NCBI GenBank assembly: GCA_007741555.1
Contig: CP036526.1
Location: 6,495,719-6,559,718, forward strand
Direction: 5' to 3'
DNA from: Stieleria marina
Lineage (GTDB): Bacteria > Planctomycetota > Planctomycetia > Pirellulales > Pirellulaceae
DNA length: 64,000 nucleotides
Shown: positions 16,197-25,405 of the stretch, in pieces
How positions within the stretch are numbered: position 1 is the first letter of the stretch
Layout of the letters: every line of letters starts with the position of its first letter
Made by a program: the position numbers and the translations under genes
Notes under the pieces: generated by a model
Seen by the model: the letters and a program-made list of their open reading frames with translations, nothing else
Told to the model about the DNA's origin: nothing
Databases searched by the model: none

Positions 16197-17879
16197 ATGT
16201 CCCGAAACTCTCAATACGATAGCGTCCTCCGCTTCTTTCGGGATGCTGGTAAGTCATCGTTTGGTCACGCGGTTGCATTCGCCACCATCTCGGGTGTCGC
16301 CAACGCTGCCGTCTTGGCGGTGATCAACCAAGTGGGCCATGCGTTTGACGCAGAGCAGATCCCAAGGGTGCATCTGCTTCAGTTTGTTGTCTTCACCATA
16401 GTGTTCGTCATCTGCAAATGGCAGTCGTTTCGCAGTGCCAACGGCGTAGTGGAAACTGCATTGGCGCGATTGCGAGATCGGATTGTCGATAAACTGCGGC
16501 GAACGGAACTGCTGTTCATGGAGACGCTGGAGCAAAGTGAGATTTATGCCCAGGTCACCGGCGACATTGGTCAAGTTTCGCAAAACATGTTTCGCATTGT
16601 GTCCAATCTTCAGTCAGCGCTGCTCATTGTCTTCTGCTTAATCTACCTGGCATTCGTTTCGTTTCCGGTCATGATCATGACGATCATCGCTATCTTCTGC
16701 ATGTTTTTGGCACACACGGTGGGTGCCCGCATGGCTAGGGATCTGCTGCGGCGAGTCAATCAGAGCGAAGCCCGGTTGTTCAGCATTCTGCACAGCTTGT
16801 TTTACGGGTTCAAGGAAATCAAGCTCAATTCGGCCCGTAGTGACGCCCTGTTCGATACGCTCAGCAAAAACACCAAGTCGAACACTCTGATGCGGCAACA
16901 AGCGGGAATGTTGACGTACTATCGAATCATGCGAGCAGAGATTGCGCTCTATCTGCTGCTCGGGAGCACCGTGTTTATCCTGCCTCAATACGTCTTGCTC
17001 GACGCCCCTTCGATGCTGAAAGTCATCACCGTGCTGCTTTTCTTGCTACAGCCAACGCGTGCTCTTTCGGATTCGCTTTACAACGCCACCTACGCGGGTG
17101 CGGTCTTGGACAGGATGTACGCTCTGGAAGAAACAATTGATAACGAACTGGCTCGTTCTCCGCCGCCATCACCGGTGCTTGCGTCCTCGCCCTATGCGAA
17201 CTTCCAGAAGATCAGCTTCGAGAATCTCTGCTTCACGTATCGAGATTCTCAAGGGAATGCGACGTTCGCGGCAGGACCGCTCAACCTGGAAATCGAGCGT
17301 GGCGAGACGCTGTTTTTGATCGGCGGCAACGGCAGCGGAAAATCGACCACGTTCAAGTTGATGACCGGGCTGTATCGCGCCGAGTCGGGCAATATTCGTG
17401 TTGACGGGAACTTGATTCCATGGAACATGATCGGTCGCTACCGTCAAATGATCAGCGCGGTCTACGGTGACTTCTATCTCTTTGATCGCTGCTATGGCCT
17501 GGAGAACGTGGATGAAGTCGAAGTCGCCAAGATGCTGCATCGCATGCGACTCGAAGACAAAGTCACCTTTTCTAACGGCCGGTTCTCAACCCAGGATCTT
17601 TCCACGGGGCAGCGCAAACGATTGGCGTTGATTACTAGCTTGATGGAAGATCGCGAGGTGTATTTCTTGGATGAATGGGCAGCCGACCAAGACCGCGAAT
17701 TCCGGGACTACTTCTACCGAACCCTGCTGCCGGACTTCAAGGCAAAGGGCAAAACGGTGGTTGCGATCACGCACCACGAGCGATTCCTGGATGCGGCCGA
17801 TCGGGTCGTCCGACTGGAATTGGGGCGAGTGACGGGCGAAGGCGCCGAATTGATTCAATCCGCTGACACAGTCGAATGA
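16197..17879 (+). CDS. SyrD/PvdE-type ABC exporter (fused permease-ATPase)
   Basis: A 560-residue half-transporter with about six N-terminal membrane spans and a C-terminal ATPase. The ATPase has Walker A GGNGSGKST (~376), signature DLSTGQRKRLAL (~466) and Walker B VYFLDEWAADQD (~488). The phrase LDEWAADQD is characteristic of the cyclic-peptide/siderophore exporter group (SyrD, PvdE, YojI). No peptide synthetase is in the window, so a small tailored metabolite is a plausible cargo; the nearby guanidine cluster is the obvious candidate. The start is ATG 16197; a TTG lies immediately before it. Confidence 0.85.
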   Translation: MSRNSQYDSVLRFFRDAGKSSFGHAVAFATISGVANAAVLAVINQVGHAFDAEQIPRVHLLQFVVFTIVFVICKWQSFRSANGVVETALARLRDRIVDKLRRTELLFMETLEQSEIYAQVTGDIGQVSQNMFRIVSNLQSALLIVFCLIYLAFVSFPVMIMTIIAIFCMFLAHTVGARMARDLLRRVNQSEARLFSILHSLFYGFKEIKLNSARSDALFDTLSKNTKSNTLMRQQAGMLTYYRIMRAEIALYLLLGSTVFILPQYVLLDAPSMLKVITVLLFLLQPTRALSDSLYNATYAGAVLDRMYALEETIDNELARSPPPSPVLASSPYANFQKISFENLCFTYRDSQGNATFAAGPLNLEIERGETLFLIGGNGSGKSTTFKLMTGLYRAESGNIRVDGNLIPWNMIGRYRQMISAVYGDFYLFDRCYGLENVDEVEVAKMLHRMRLEDKVTFSNGRFSTQDLSTGQRKRLALITSLMEDREVYFLDEWAADQDREFRDYFYRTLLPDFKAKGKTVVAITHHERFLDAADRVVRLELGRVTGEGAELIQSADTVE

Positions 17880-18095
17880 CAAGCAGTGAGTCTAGGTCGC
17901 CTCTCTTGATCATCGTTTTCGTGAATTGAATTCACTATTTCTTTTTCTCGCGTCACAAGATCGCTCCGAGAAGTGTTTCCTAGAGTGTGTGGCGCTGTGC
18001 GCCTCACCCCGCGCCGGGCGTTCTACGATTCAGGAACTCTCGCCCAGCGATTCACACCAAGACGTTTTCACGCCCAAACGACTGAGGGAATTTAC

Positions 18096-18653
18096 ATGGC
18101 TAAAGCCAGCGAAGCCGTTGATGTAATTGATGAAGTGCCAACCGAAGAGGAAATGACACTCGAAAATGAGCCGTCCGGCAAGTGGAATCGCGAGCAGGTC
18201 GCGCAGAGCTTGGTGCGGCAGCACTGTGCAGCGGGAGCAGCATCAGGGTTCATCCCCGTTCCAGGTGGCGATGTGATCGGCATCTCCGCATCAGCTCTGA
18301 ACATGATCAAGCGTTTGTCGGATCTCTACGAAGTGAAATTCACACGTGAAGCCGGATTGAATGTGATCATGGCCTTGGCTTCCGCAGCCGTGCCGTTGGC
18401 ACTCAAGGCAACTGCAGCCAGTCTGGTCAAATCGATTCCTGGTGTTGGCACTTATGCCGGTGCGGCTGCCATGTCAACGCTCGGTGGAACCAGTGTCTTT
18501 GCAATTGGTCAAGTCATGATTCGGCACTATGAAAGTGGTGGAGACCTGCTGAATCTGGATGCGAAGAAAGCAAAAGAGTACTTCCGCGAGCATTTTGCCA
18601 AAGAGAAAGGCGAGCAAGCGGAAGTCAGCTCAGCCACAGTGGCCGAGAAGTAG
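18096..18653 (+). CDS. DUF697/EcsC-like small membrane-associated protein
   Basis: A 185-residue protein with two hydrophobic glycine/alanine-rich segments (VIMALASAAVPLALKATAAS and TYAGAAAMSTLGGTSVFAIG). The HCAAGAASGFIPVPGGDVIG block is typical of DUF697, a domain seen alone or attached to GTPases and in EcsC-like proteins. Its function is not established. Start ATG 18096 has GAGGGA 7 bases upstream. It opens the run of envelope genes that continues to 26194. Confidence 0.65.
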   Translation: MAKASEAVDVIDEVPTEEEMTLENEPSGKWNREQVAQSLVRQHCAAGAASGFIPVPGGDVIGISASALNMIKRLSDLYEVKFTREAGLNVIMALASAAVPLALKATAASLVKSIPGVGTYAGAAAMSTLGGTSVFAIGQVMIRHYESGGDLLNLDAKKAKEYFREHFAKEKGEQAEVSSATVAEK

Positions 18654-18738
18654 AAGAGCCCTGTGATTGAGGAGAGTGCCGCATCATGTGCAGCCAACGA
18701 ATCACTTCCAAGGGCTTCGGTACCTCCGTCATAGAACC

Positions 18739-19761
18739 ATGAAAACGACAAGCATCACTCGCCGACACTTCGTTTCCTCAACCATTGGGGCGGCGGCGAT
18801 GCTTGCGGCAGAGGCGGCGCGAGCTCAATGGGAGACGAGTCAACGGTATCCCGATCCGCGGATCAAAATCGACGACCAGGCCTTTGAGAAGTACCGACTT
18901 GCCAACGCGAAAGTTCAGCGGATTGCAACTGGAATGCGATGGGCGGACGGACCGGTTTGGTTTGCCGATGGTCGGTACCTATTGTGGAGTGACATCCCCA
19001 GCAACTGCATCATGAAATGGGATGCGACAACCAAATCGGTTAGCGTGTTTCGGAAGCCCGCTGGATACGCCAACGGGCACTGTCGCGACAGGCAAGGTCG
19101 GCTGCTGACCTGCGAACATGAACCACGACGCGTCACGCGAACGGAGTACGATGGATCGACGACAGTGGTCGCGAGCCATTACCAGGACCGCCCCCTCAAT
19201 TCACCCAACGACGTTGTGTGTAAATCTGACGGATCGATCTGGTTCACTGATCCGACGGATGGAATCCTTGGATTTTACGAAGGCAAGAAGGCGAAACAAG
19301 AATTGCCGACGAACATTTATCGTTGGGATGCCGAAACCGAAACACTTGCCGTTGTCGCAACCGACATCAAGAATCCAAATGGTCTCGCGTTCTCACCGGA
19401 CGAGTCCAAGCTTTATGTGGTGGAAGCCGGCGTGATGCCGCGAGTCGTTCGAGAGTACGAGGTCGTCGACAAAGGAAAACGCCTTGGGAACGTAAGTTGG
19501 CTCGTTAAACGCCACGGGACTCCCGAAGGCTTGAAAGTCGACGTCGACGGTAATTTGTGGATTGGCTGGGGAGCGGGCGAAGAAGAACTTGATGGTGTTT
19601 GGGTTTTTAACCCCAATGGTCAGCGAATCGGAAGGATTCAACTGCCCGAACGTTGTGCCAATGTGTGTTTCGGTGGACGACACCGAAACCGACTGTTCAT
19701 GTGTGCGAGTACGTCGATCTATTCGCTGCATGTGAACACGCAAGGATGCAAACTCGTTTGA
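18739..19761 (+). CDS. SMP-30/gluconolactonase-like protein with Tat signal
   Basis: A 340-residue six-bladed beta-propeller of the SMP-30/gluconolaconase/LRE family. Evidence includes GMRWADGPVWFADGRYLLWS, NSPNDVVCKSDGSIWFTDP and the repeated NPNGLAFSPDESKLYV, which supply the metal-binding Glu/Asn/Asp region of these lactonases. The N-terminus reads ITRRHFVSSTIGAAAMLAAE, a twin-arginine signal, so it should be exported folded to the periplasm. An in-frame ATG at 18667 would put 24 residues before the Tat motif; ATG 18739 is preferred. Substrates of this family range from sugar lactones to organophosphates. Confidence 0.85.
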   Translation: MKTTSITRRHFVSSTIGAAAMLAAEAARAQWETSQRYPDPRIKIDDQAFEKYRLANAKVQRIATGMRWADGPVWFADGRYLLWSDIPSNCIMKWDATTKSVSVFRKPAGYANGHCRDRQGRLLTCEHEPRRVTRTEYDGSTTVVASHYQDRPLNSPNDVVCKSDGSIWFTDPTDGILGFYEGKKAKQELPTNIYRWDAETETLAVVATDIKNPNGLAFSPDESKLYVVEAGVMPRVVREYEVVDKGKRLGNVSWLVKRHGTPEGLKVDVDGNLWIGWGAGEEELDGVWVFNPNGQRIGRIQLPERCANVCFGGRHRNRLFMCASTSIYSLHVNTQGCKLV

Positions 19762-19792
19762 CGAAGCCAACTAAGAAGACAAAGCCACCACC

Positions 19793-20683
19793 ATGTTAAT
19801 GCACAATGAAAACGCTGATATCGAGTATGAGTACGAGGAAGTACCCGCTGATGGCGTGAGTGGATGGTTTCGTCGGACACGTACCAACTTTTCCATCGTC
19901 GCGATCCTAATCGTAGTGTTAGTCGCTGCGATCAGTCCCCTGGTTTTTAAACGTGTCGAAGCCGGCGAAGTCGGCGTGCGTTATTGGTTGTTCGGCGGAG
20001 GAACTCAGACGGACCGGGTTTATGAAGAGGGTTTGCACATCATTCTGCCCTGCGACACGTTGTTCCGATACAACGCGCGGGTCAGCGAGATAGAGCACAA
20101 CGTCGACTTGCTGACGAGCAACGGGCTCGCAGTCAAGTTTTTCCTATCGATTCGTTACCGACCCGAACGAGAGCTCGCAGGAGTTCTGCACAAAACCATC
20201 GGACCAGATTACGTCGAAGCAATCGTGCTACCTGAAGTCACATCGGTGATGCGCCGCAACATTGGTCGCATGACGGCGGAGGATCTCTACACGACGAAGC
20301 ACGCCGTCCTGGAAACAATGTTTTCCGAGGCGATCGAAAAGCTTGCACAAAGCTACGTGATCGTCGACTTCATTGGGATCCGAACCATTGAATTGCCGCC
20401 ACAAGTGAAAGATTCGATTGAAGAAAAGATCCGACAGCAGCACATTGCCGCAGCCTATGAGTACCGACTGCTTCAAGCGCAGAAAGAAGCCCAGCGACTG
20501 GAGATCGAAGCCGGAGGCATCAAAAACTTCAATGAAACTATCGCGGAATCCATCACCGAAGATGTGCTCCGTTGGAAAGGCGTGCAAGCCACATCCGAGA
20601 TAGCGACATCCAGCAACAGCAAAGTGGTGGTGATCGGAAACGGAGACCAAGGCCTTCCCGTTATTTTGGGAGCCGGGAAATGA
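19793..20683 (+). CDS. SPFH/Band 7 membrane protein
   Basis: A 296-residue prohibitin-like protein. One membrane span (NFSIVAILIVVLVAAISPLV) is followed by the SPFH domain (VEAGEVGVRYWLFGG, then LTSNGLAVKFFLSIRYRP) and a helical C-terminal arm rich in Glu and Gln (QKEAQRLEIEAGGIKNFNE). Such proteins form large ring or cage scaffolds on membranes and organise other membrane proteins. The stop codon overlaps the start of the next gene (ATGA), so it is translationally coupled to the solute-receptor-like protein, a likely partner. Confidence 0.85.
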   Translation: MLMHNENADIEYEYEEVPADGVSGWFRRTRTNFSIVAILIVVLVAAISPLVFKRVEAGEVGVRYWLFGGGTQTDRVYEEGLHIILPCDTLFRYNARVSEIEHNVDLLTSNGLAVKFFLSIRYRPERELAGVLHKTIGPDYVEAIVLPEVTSVMRRNIGRMTAEDLYTTKHAVLETMFSEAIEKLAQSYVIVDFIGIRTIELPPQVKDSIEEKIRQQHIAAAYEYRLLQAQKEAQRLEIEAGGIKNFNETIAESITEDVLRWKGVQATSEIATSSNSKVVVIGNGDQGLPVILGAGK

Positions 20684-22503
20684 AATGGATCTACGGGAGC
20701 GTCCTATTTGTAGGAGTGATCACGTCCTACATTCTGATGCGCTATCCTTGGCACCGGATGGATCACTTGCCAGGCCAGCGAGAAACGGCCGCAGTCAATT
20801 CCGAAGGCGATATCTCCATCGCCGTCGTTTGGCCTAAGCAGAAGAGGTCATTTTTACGGGGAGTGCAACTGGCACTGGACGAAGTTCAGGCAGCTGGCGG
20901 AGTGCCGATTCGCAATGAAGACGGCAGCGAATACAGCAGCTCATTTAGCGTACGGTTCTTTGACGAATCCAACCCTGAACACGGCATCGATGTGGCCCGA
21001 TACCTGGCACGCGATCGTGACACCGTGGTAGCGTTGGGGCATGAAAACAAGAGTGCGGTCCTCGCCTCGGTCGTCTACGACGCTTCGGGAATCTTGTACC
21101 TTGCACCAACGGCCTTGCAGCAGACACTAACTAAACATGGGTTTGGGACCGTGTTCCGCATGGCACCGGACCAAAAAGAGTACGCCCAAGCAATGGTGGA
21201 TAGTTTGTCTTCCTTGCTTCCCAGCAAGCAGATCCGCGTCGCACTTCTCTACCCCGAAAAAAAGACCAAAGTCGAGGCGGTTCAGCCATGGGAGCAGTCG
21301 GCAAGCACGCATGGGGACGAAAACGCATCATCGAAACCCGACGTCGCGCAACGATTCACTCAATACGCCAACTCTCTACTTGAGTCTCATGGAGATCGGA
21401 TTCGAATCGACGTTGTTGTTGCGCAACCGTACGACACCGAGGACGTCAACGAAAACACGACGGCGCTTTTGGGTCAGCGCACCGAGTTGTACGACGCGGT
21501 AGTGGTTCTCGATGTCCTGCCCGTTGCTGGAAACCTAATCAAGCAAATTGAATCGGACTTAAATGGCGAAAGCAAGTTACTGCTCTCGCTAGACGACCTC
21601 GATTGGTCGAAGATCGACTATCCCTACGCTGAGTTCTCACCCGAACTTGGGCTGGATTTTTTTGGGCCAGTCGTTCGTCTATTACTGGGCAGGTCAAAGC
21701 AAACAATTGCAGTCATTTCATCTCGAGATCCAGAAGGCATCTCGCTGGGAAACGAGATTTGGTCCTCGCTTCAACGGTTCGATGGTGACCCCAACCGCCA
21801 AGTTGACTTGGCGATCTATCGGAGTTTTAAGCCGGGGAAACAAGATTTTTCGCAAATGGTCTCCGAGATAGACGATCGCCAGATCGAGCTGGTCTTCCTG
21901 GCGGGATCCGGCGAAGACGGCGCAAGACTGATGCGACAGGTTCGCGAAGCGGGCCTTGAACCGACGATTGTTTGCGGGCCAGATTTCGAGGCCTCGTTGA
22001 CGTCGGCCAAAGCAGACCCGGCGCTGAATGGTGTTAAGGACAAAATCAAGAAGTGGCTTGACGAACAACAGGGACAATTGTCCGGAAGCCGACTCACAGG
22101 TAAAGATGTTTTCGCTCGGTTGCGTGCAGACGGCTATCGTGGTTCCGAAGTCGCCGTTCGTCGCTTTGTAGCCGAAAATAACGGCGGTACGTTTGTCACG
22201 TCGACGTTCGATCCGCACGCAAGTAACGGCAAGGTGCATGCCTTCCTGGATGCGTTTCGCAAGAAGTACGCCGACGCACCGGCCGACGCATCAGCCGCAG
22301 AGGGCTACCAAGCCATCCATTTGCTCTGGCACGCATTTCTGCGCAGCCGCACTCGATCGCCGCAGCTTACCGCCGAAGCACTCAAACTTTTTGTCACGGA
22401 AGGCAGCTTCGAGGAGAGTCGGTTTTCGCCACAGGGCGAATTGACGAATCGCCCGATCTATCTGAATCGCATCCTCCACGACGTATCGAAAACGCAGGGA
22501 TAG
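20680..22503 (+). CDS. Membrane-anchored ABC-type solute receptor-like protein (Peripla_BP_6/LivK-like)
   Basis: A 607-residue protein with an N-terminal membrane anchor (YGSVLFVGVITSYILM) followed by a periplasmic type I binding-protein fold. The fold is recognisable from ISIAVVWPKQKRSFLRGVQL, LALDEVQAAGG and the ARDRDTVVALGHENKSAVLA motif of branched-chain amino acid receptors. It is longer than LivK-type proteins (~370); a second receptor-like segment begins near residue 345 (QTIAVISSRDPEG). No ABC permease or ATPase is nearby, so it may be a sensor or scaffold-bound receptor rather than a transporter subunit. Start ATG 20680 is coupled to the SPFH gene. Confidence 0.75.
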   Translation: MKWIYGSVLFVGVITSYILMRYPWHRMDHLPGQRETAAVNSEGDISIAVVWPKQKRSFLRGVQLALDEVQAAGGVPIRNEDGSEYSSSFSVRFFDESNPEHGIDVARYLARDRDTVVALGHENKSAVLASVVYDASGILYLAPTALQQTLTKHGFGTVFRMAPDQKEYAQAMVDSLSSLLPSKQIRVALLYPEKKTKVEAVQPWEQSASTHGDENASSKPDVAQRFTQYANSLLESHGDRIRIDVVVAQPYDTEDVNENTTALLGQRTELYDAVVVLDVLPVAGNLIKQIESDLNGESKLLLSLDDLDWSKIDYPYAEFSPELGLDFFGPVVRLLLGRSKQTIAVISSRDPEGISLGNEIWSSLQRFDGDPNRQVDLAIYRSFKPGKQDFSQMVSEIDDRQIELVFLAGSGEDGARLMRQVREAGLEPTIVCGPDFEASLTSAKADPALNGVKDKIKKWLDEQQGQLSGSRLTGKDVFARLRADGYRGSEVAVRRFVAENNGGTFVTSTFDPHASNGKVHAFLDAFRKKYADAPADASAAEGYQAIHLLWHAFLRSRTRSPQLTAEALKLFVTEGSFEESRFSPQGELTNRPIYLNRILHDVSKTQG

Positions 22504-22523
22504 TCCCGCTGGACCCAAAACTC

Positions 22524-22757
22524 ATGTTGACACAAATGTTTGATTCTCAACTACTTGCCGTAGTTTTTCTTCATGACTACCGCATCATGGCGGCAGTCTA
22601 TTTCGTCGTCTGCTTCATGGTTGGACTTGGCGGTCTGGATCGCCGTGTTGGCTTCTGGGGACATTTTTTGCTTGCCCTCATTATGACGCCAATCGTTGGT
22701 GTTGTCGTGCTATGCACGTCCGAGCCAAAGCCAAAAGCTATCCGAAGGAAGGAATAG
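22524..22757 (+). CDS. Small hypothetical membrane protein
   Basis: A 77-residue protein with two predicted membrane helices (IMAAVYFVVCFMVGLGG and FLLALIMTPIVGVVVLC) and a basic tail (KPKAIRRKE). No family recognised. It sits 20 bases after the receptor gene and ends exactly where the next gene begins, so it is very probably a real member of this operon and perhaps a small subunit of a membrane complex. Confidence 0.65.
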   Translation: MLTQMFDSQLLAVVFLHDYRIMAAVYFVVCFMVGLGGLDRRVGFWGHFLLALIMTPIVGVVVLCTSEPKPKAIRRKE

Positions 22758-25391
22758 ATGTCCGCGCCGTTCATCCAACAACCGATAGGGCGTAGCAAAA
22801 AGACGCGTCCGGCGTTCAGCATTTATCGACAGATATCGATCGCGGTCTGTTGCATATCGCTCGTAACCGGATGTGGCCGTGGTGTTGTTGAGTACTCGCT
22901 TTTGGACGAACCAGAATCGTCTCAGCCAAACGCCGCATCGGAGAATCCCAACTCCGCAAAGCAATCGTCTGGTAAATCGACGGAAACACTTGTCGTAGCG
23001 AAGCGTGCAGATTCTCCATTCTTCATCGCTCCCAAGCGAGTCAATGGATCAACGGTCGGAAAGATGCTCCTGCAACGTGGGCAATCGAAGAATGACGCGA
23101 TTCTAACGATCGCTGCGGTCAATATTCTCGCCAATTCCAATGCCAGTCCATCAGCGGAGCAAACGGCTGTTTGGGTGGGGCATCTTGATGAAATCGAAGC
23201 GAAGGCCAACGACGAAGAACTGGCGGGGGAGCTTATCAAACGGGTACGAGCGATCCTGCTTGAAGAACCTAGCCCAGACGCGGTCGACGGCGACCGTACC
23301 TGGGCAGTGGGAATGCATCGATTCACGGATGTTGGCTTGGGCGAACTTGTCGCAGCATATGGTGCAGACTGCAATAATCATTTTGTTCAGTTGGCCGGAC
23401 TCGCACTGCTGGCAACCGCCGACCAACAGTCGGGACTTCCGACCTCCGACGAATTAAACGTACGCGTGCAGCAGTTTCTAAGCCGTGGCGCCACACGCGA
23501 CTGGATTGCCTTGGCGGACGTTGTAACGCAGCGGATCGACCAACGTGCCGTACTCCAGATGCAGCAGCGACCGGGGCAAGATTGGACGCGTTTTCTCGGT
23601 CCGCAACAAAACGGTCAGTCGCGTGAAGACGATGTATGCAAAGAATGGCCCGAAGGAGGTCCGCCCGTGCTCTGGCACTTTGAAACGGGACGTGGATTCG
23701 GAGCATGCTCGATCAAAGACGGGAAGCTCTATTTGTTCGACCGTGCGGGCGATTTCAATCGATTGGTGTGCCTTGACCAAGAAACGGGTGAGATGCTCGG
23801 TGAGACGTTCGCGTATCCAGCCAAGGCAAAGTCGCCTGGAGGTTATCGTGGCCCAAGATGCTCACCAGTGATCGATGGCGATCGCGTTTATGTCATTGAT
23901 GAGACAGGCGTTTTGCACTGTGTCCAAGCGGGTACGAGTAACGTTCTCTGGAAGAAAGACACTTCAGCGGAGTTCGACGTTGCGGAGAACCGTTTTGGCG
24001 TCGCTGCGACGCCAATGGTCGTCGACGATTTGCTGTTGCTGATCGTGGGCGGCGGCAAGATCGATTCGTCTTCCCATTCAAGCACCAAGCAACCAACGCC
24101 AAATGGGTCGGCGGTGGTCGCGCTGGACAAGGAAACTGGAGAGATCGTGTATGCCGTTGGCAATCATCTCGCGGATTACGCCTCACCAGTGACTGCGAAA
24201 ATCAACGGCGTCGACTTGGTGCTGGCCTTCGTACGCGATGGCTTGGTCGCAACTGCCGCCAATTCCGGCGAGATACTCGCTCATTTTCCATGGCAAGCCA
24301 AGGACCTGATGAGCGTCAATGCGGCGAACCCCGTAGTGGTTGGTAATGAAGTTTTCGTTTCAAGTGCCTTTGGACAAGGTAGCGCGCTACTGCGTGTTGA
24401 ACCAACGGGCTTCGTTCCCGTGTGGAAAGATGCATCAGAAAGCACTGAGAAACGTTTTGAAGCGTACTTCAGTACGCCCGTTTTCCATGATGGATACCTC
24501 TATGGATGTTCGGGAAAGGACTCGCATGACGCGGTTCTGCGGTGCATCAAATGGAGCACGGGCGAGGTGATGTGGAGCCAAGACGGACTCAATCGTGTCT
24601 CACTGATATTGGCCAGCGGCAAATTGATTTGCTTGACAGAGTACGGCGAACTCCTTCTCGTCAACGCGACTCCCGAGGCTTATCAGTTGGCGTCGCAAGC
24701 GAATCTTCCGTTGCCATCGACCGAGAGGCTTCCACCAGAGGTCCGCGTTCCCGGTTTGTTGGAATATCCATGCTGGGCTGCACCGGTGTTGTCACGCGGA
24801 TTTTTGTATCTGCGTAGCGCGAACCGACTGGTATGTCTCGACTTGGTACCTTCCGAGGGAGACCGAGAGGAGGAACAAGTCATGGCGGGTTCTGATTCAG
24901 CCGAGGTTCCATCGCTCGGCATGGGCGAACAAACGCCAGCAAAGTCAGACACGAATTCCATCGCAACTGACGTATCCAAAAGCGGTCCTGATACGAAGCG
25001 TGTCGAATCAGAACAGTCCGAGCCAAATCAATCCGAGGCAGTTAGCAAAGTCGCCGATGCCCCAAGCGCCGAAGTGGTAACACGCACGAATGAGCCTGCG
25101 TCAGTCGAAACAACTCAGCGATCACGAAATCCGCTGTTGATCGGGTTTCGCGAGTGGACGACTACGAACGGAAAAAAAGGCTTTCTAGCCGTCGTTTCCG
25201 CGACCAAAGACGAAGTTCTGTTTCGTAAGACAAGCGGAGACAATCAGGCATGTCCTATGGCAGTACTCTCCAAGGCGGACCAGAGATTCATTGCCATCGC
25301 TATTAAAGAGAAACGATCACGCAGTCGCGATGCCGACGCCACTCAAGATGAGCCGCCGTCCCCCCAAGGATGGCGTAGCCGTGACAATTGA
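22758..25391 (+). CDS. PQQ-like beta-propeller lipoprotein with C-terminal SHD1-like domain
   Basis: An 877-residue protein. The N-terminus carries a lipobox (SLVTGC, Cys ~37) after a basic and hydrophobic stretch, so it should be a lipoprotein. Residues ~270-700 form a PQQ/BamB-type propeller (DWTRFLGPQQNGQSRED, then FGACSIKDGKLYLFDRAGD and repeated LVCLD). An acidic Ser/Glu-rich linker (~705-790) follows. The last ~90 residues (GFREWTTTNGKKGFLAVVSA) resemble the SHD1 domain common in planctomycetes. No PQQ enzyme activity is implied. The start immediately follows the preceding stop. Confidence 0.8.
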   Translation: MSAPFIQQPIGRSKKTRPAFSIYRQISIAVCCISLVTGCGRGVVEYSLLDEPESSQPNAASENPNSAKQSSGKSTETLVVAKRADSPFFIAPKRVNGSTVGKMLLQRGQSKNDAILTIAAVNILANSNASPSAEQTAVWVGHLDEIEAKANDEELAGELIKRVRAILLEEPSPDAVDGDRTWAVGMHRFTDVGLGELVAAYGADCNNHFVQLAGLALLATADQQSGLPTSDELNVRVQQFLSRGATRDWIALADVVTQRIDQRAVLQMQQRPGQDWTRFLGPQQNGQSREDDVCKEWPEGGPPVLWHFETGRGFGACSIKDGKLYLFDRAGDFNRLVCLDQETGEMLGETFAYPAKAKSPGGYRGPRCSPVIDGDRVYVIDETGVLHCVQAGTSNVLWKKDTSAEFDVAENRFGVAATPMVVDDLLLLIVGGGKIDSSSHSSTKQPTPNGSAVVALDKETGEIVYAVGNHLADYASPVTAKINGVDLVLAFVRDGLVATAANSGEILAHFPWQAKDLMSVNAANPVVVGNEVFVSSAFGQGSALLRVEPTGFVPVWKDASESTEKRFEAYFSTPVFHDGYLYGCSGKDSHDAVLRCIKWSTGEVMWSQDGLNRVSLILASGKLICLTEYGELLLVNATPEAYQLASQANLPLPSTERLPPEVRVPGLLEYPCWAAPVLSRGFLYLRSANRLVCLDLVPSEGDREEEQVMAGSDSAEVPSLGMGEQTPAKSDTNSIATDVSKSGPDTKRVESEQSEPNQSEAVSKVADAPSAEVVTRTNEPASVETTQRSRNPLLIGFREWTTTNGKKGFLAVVSATKDEVLFRKTSGDNQACPMAVLSKADQRFIAIAIKEKRSRSRDADATQDEPPSPQGWRSRDN

Positions 25392-25405
25392 TAAAAGGAG
25401 TTGAC

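Noticed and set aside
3564..17879. Saxitoxin-, cylindrospermopsin- or guanitoxin-type cluster
   Set aside because: Amidinotransferase, PhyH, sulfotransferase and GntA-like genes recall parts of these, but there is no polyketide/oxoamine synthase, no enduracididine cyclase and no N-methyltransferase. The methyltransferase-decarboxylase pair does not fit.
16197..17879. Siderophore biosynthesis locus
   Set aside because: Only the exporter type hints at this; no siderophore synthetase, TonB receptor or Fur-like box is visible.
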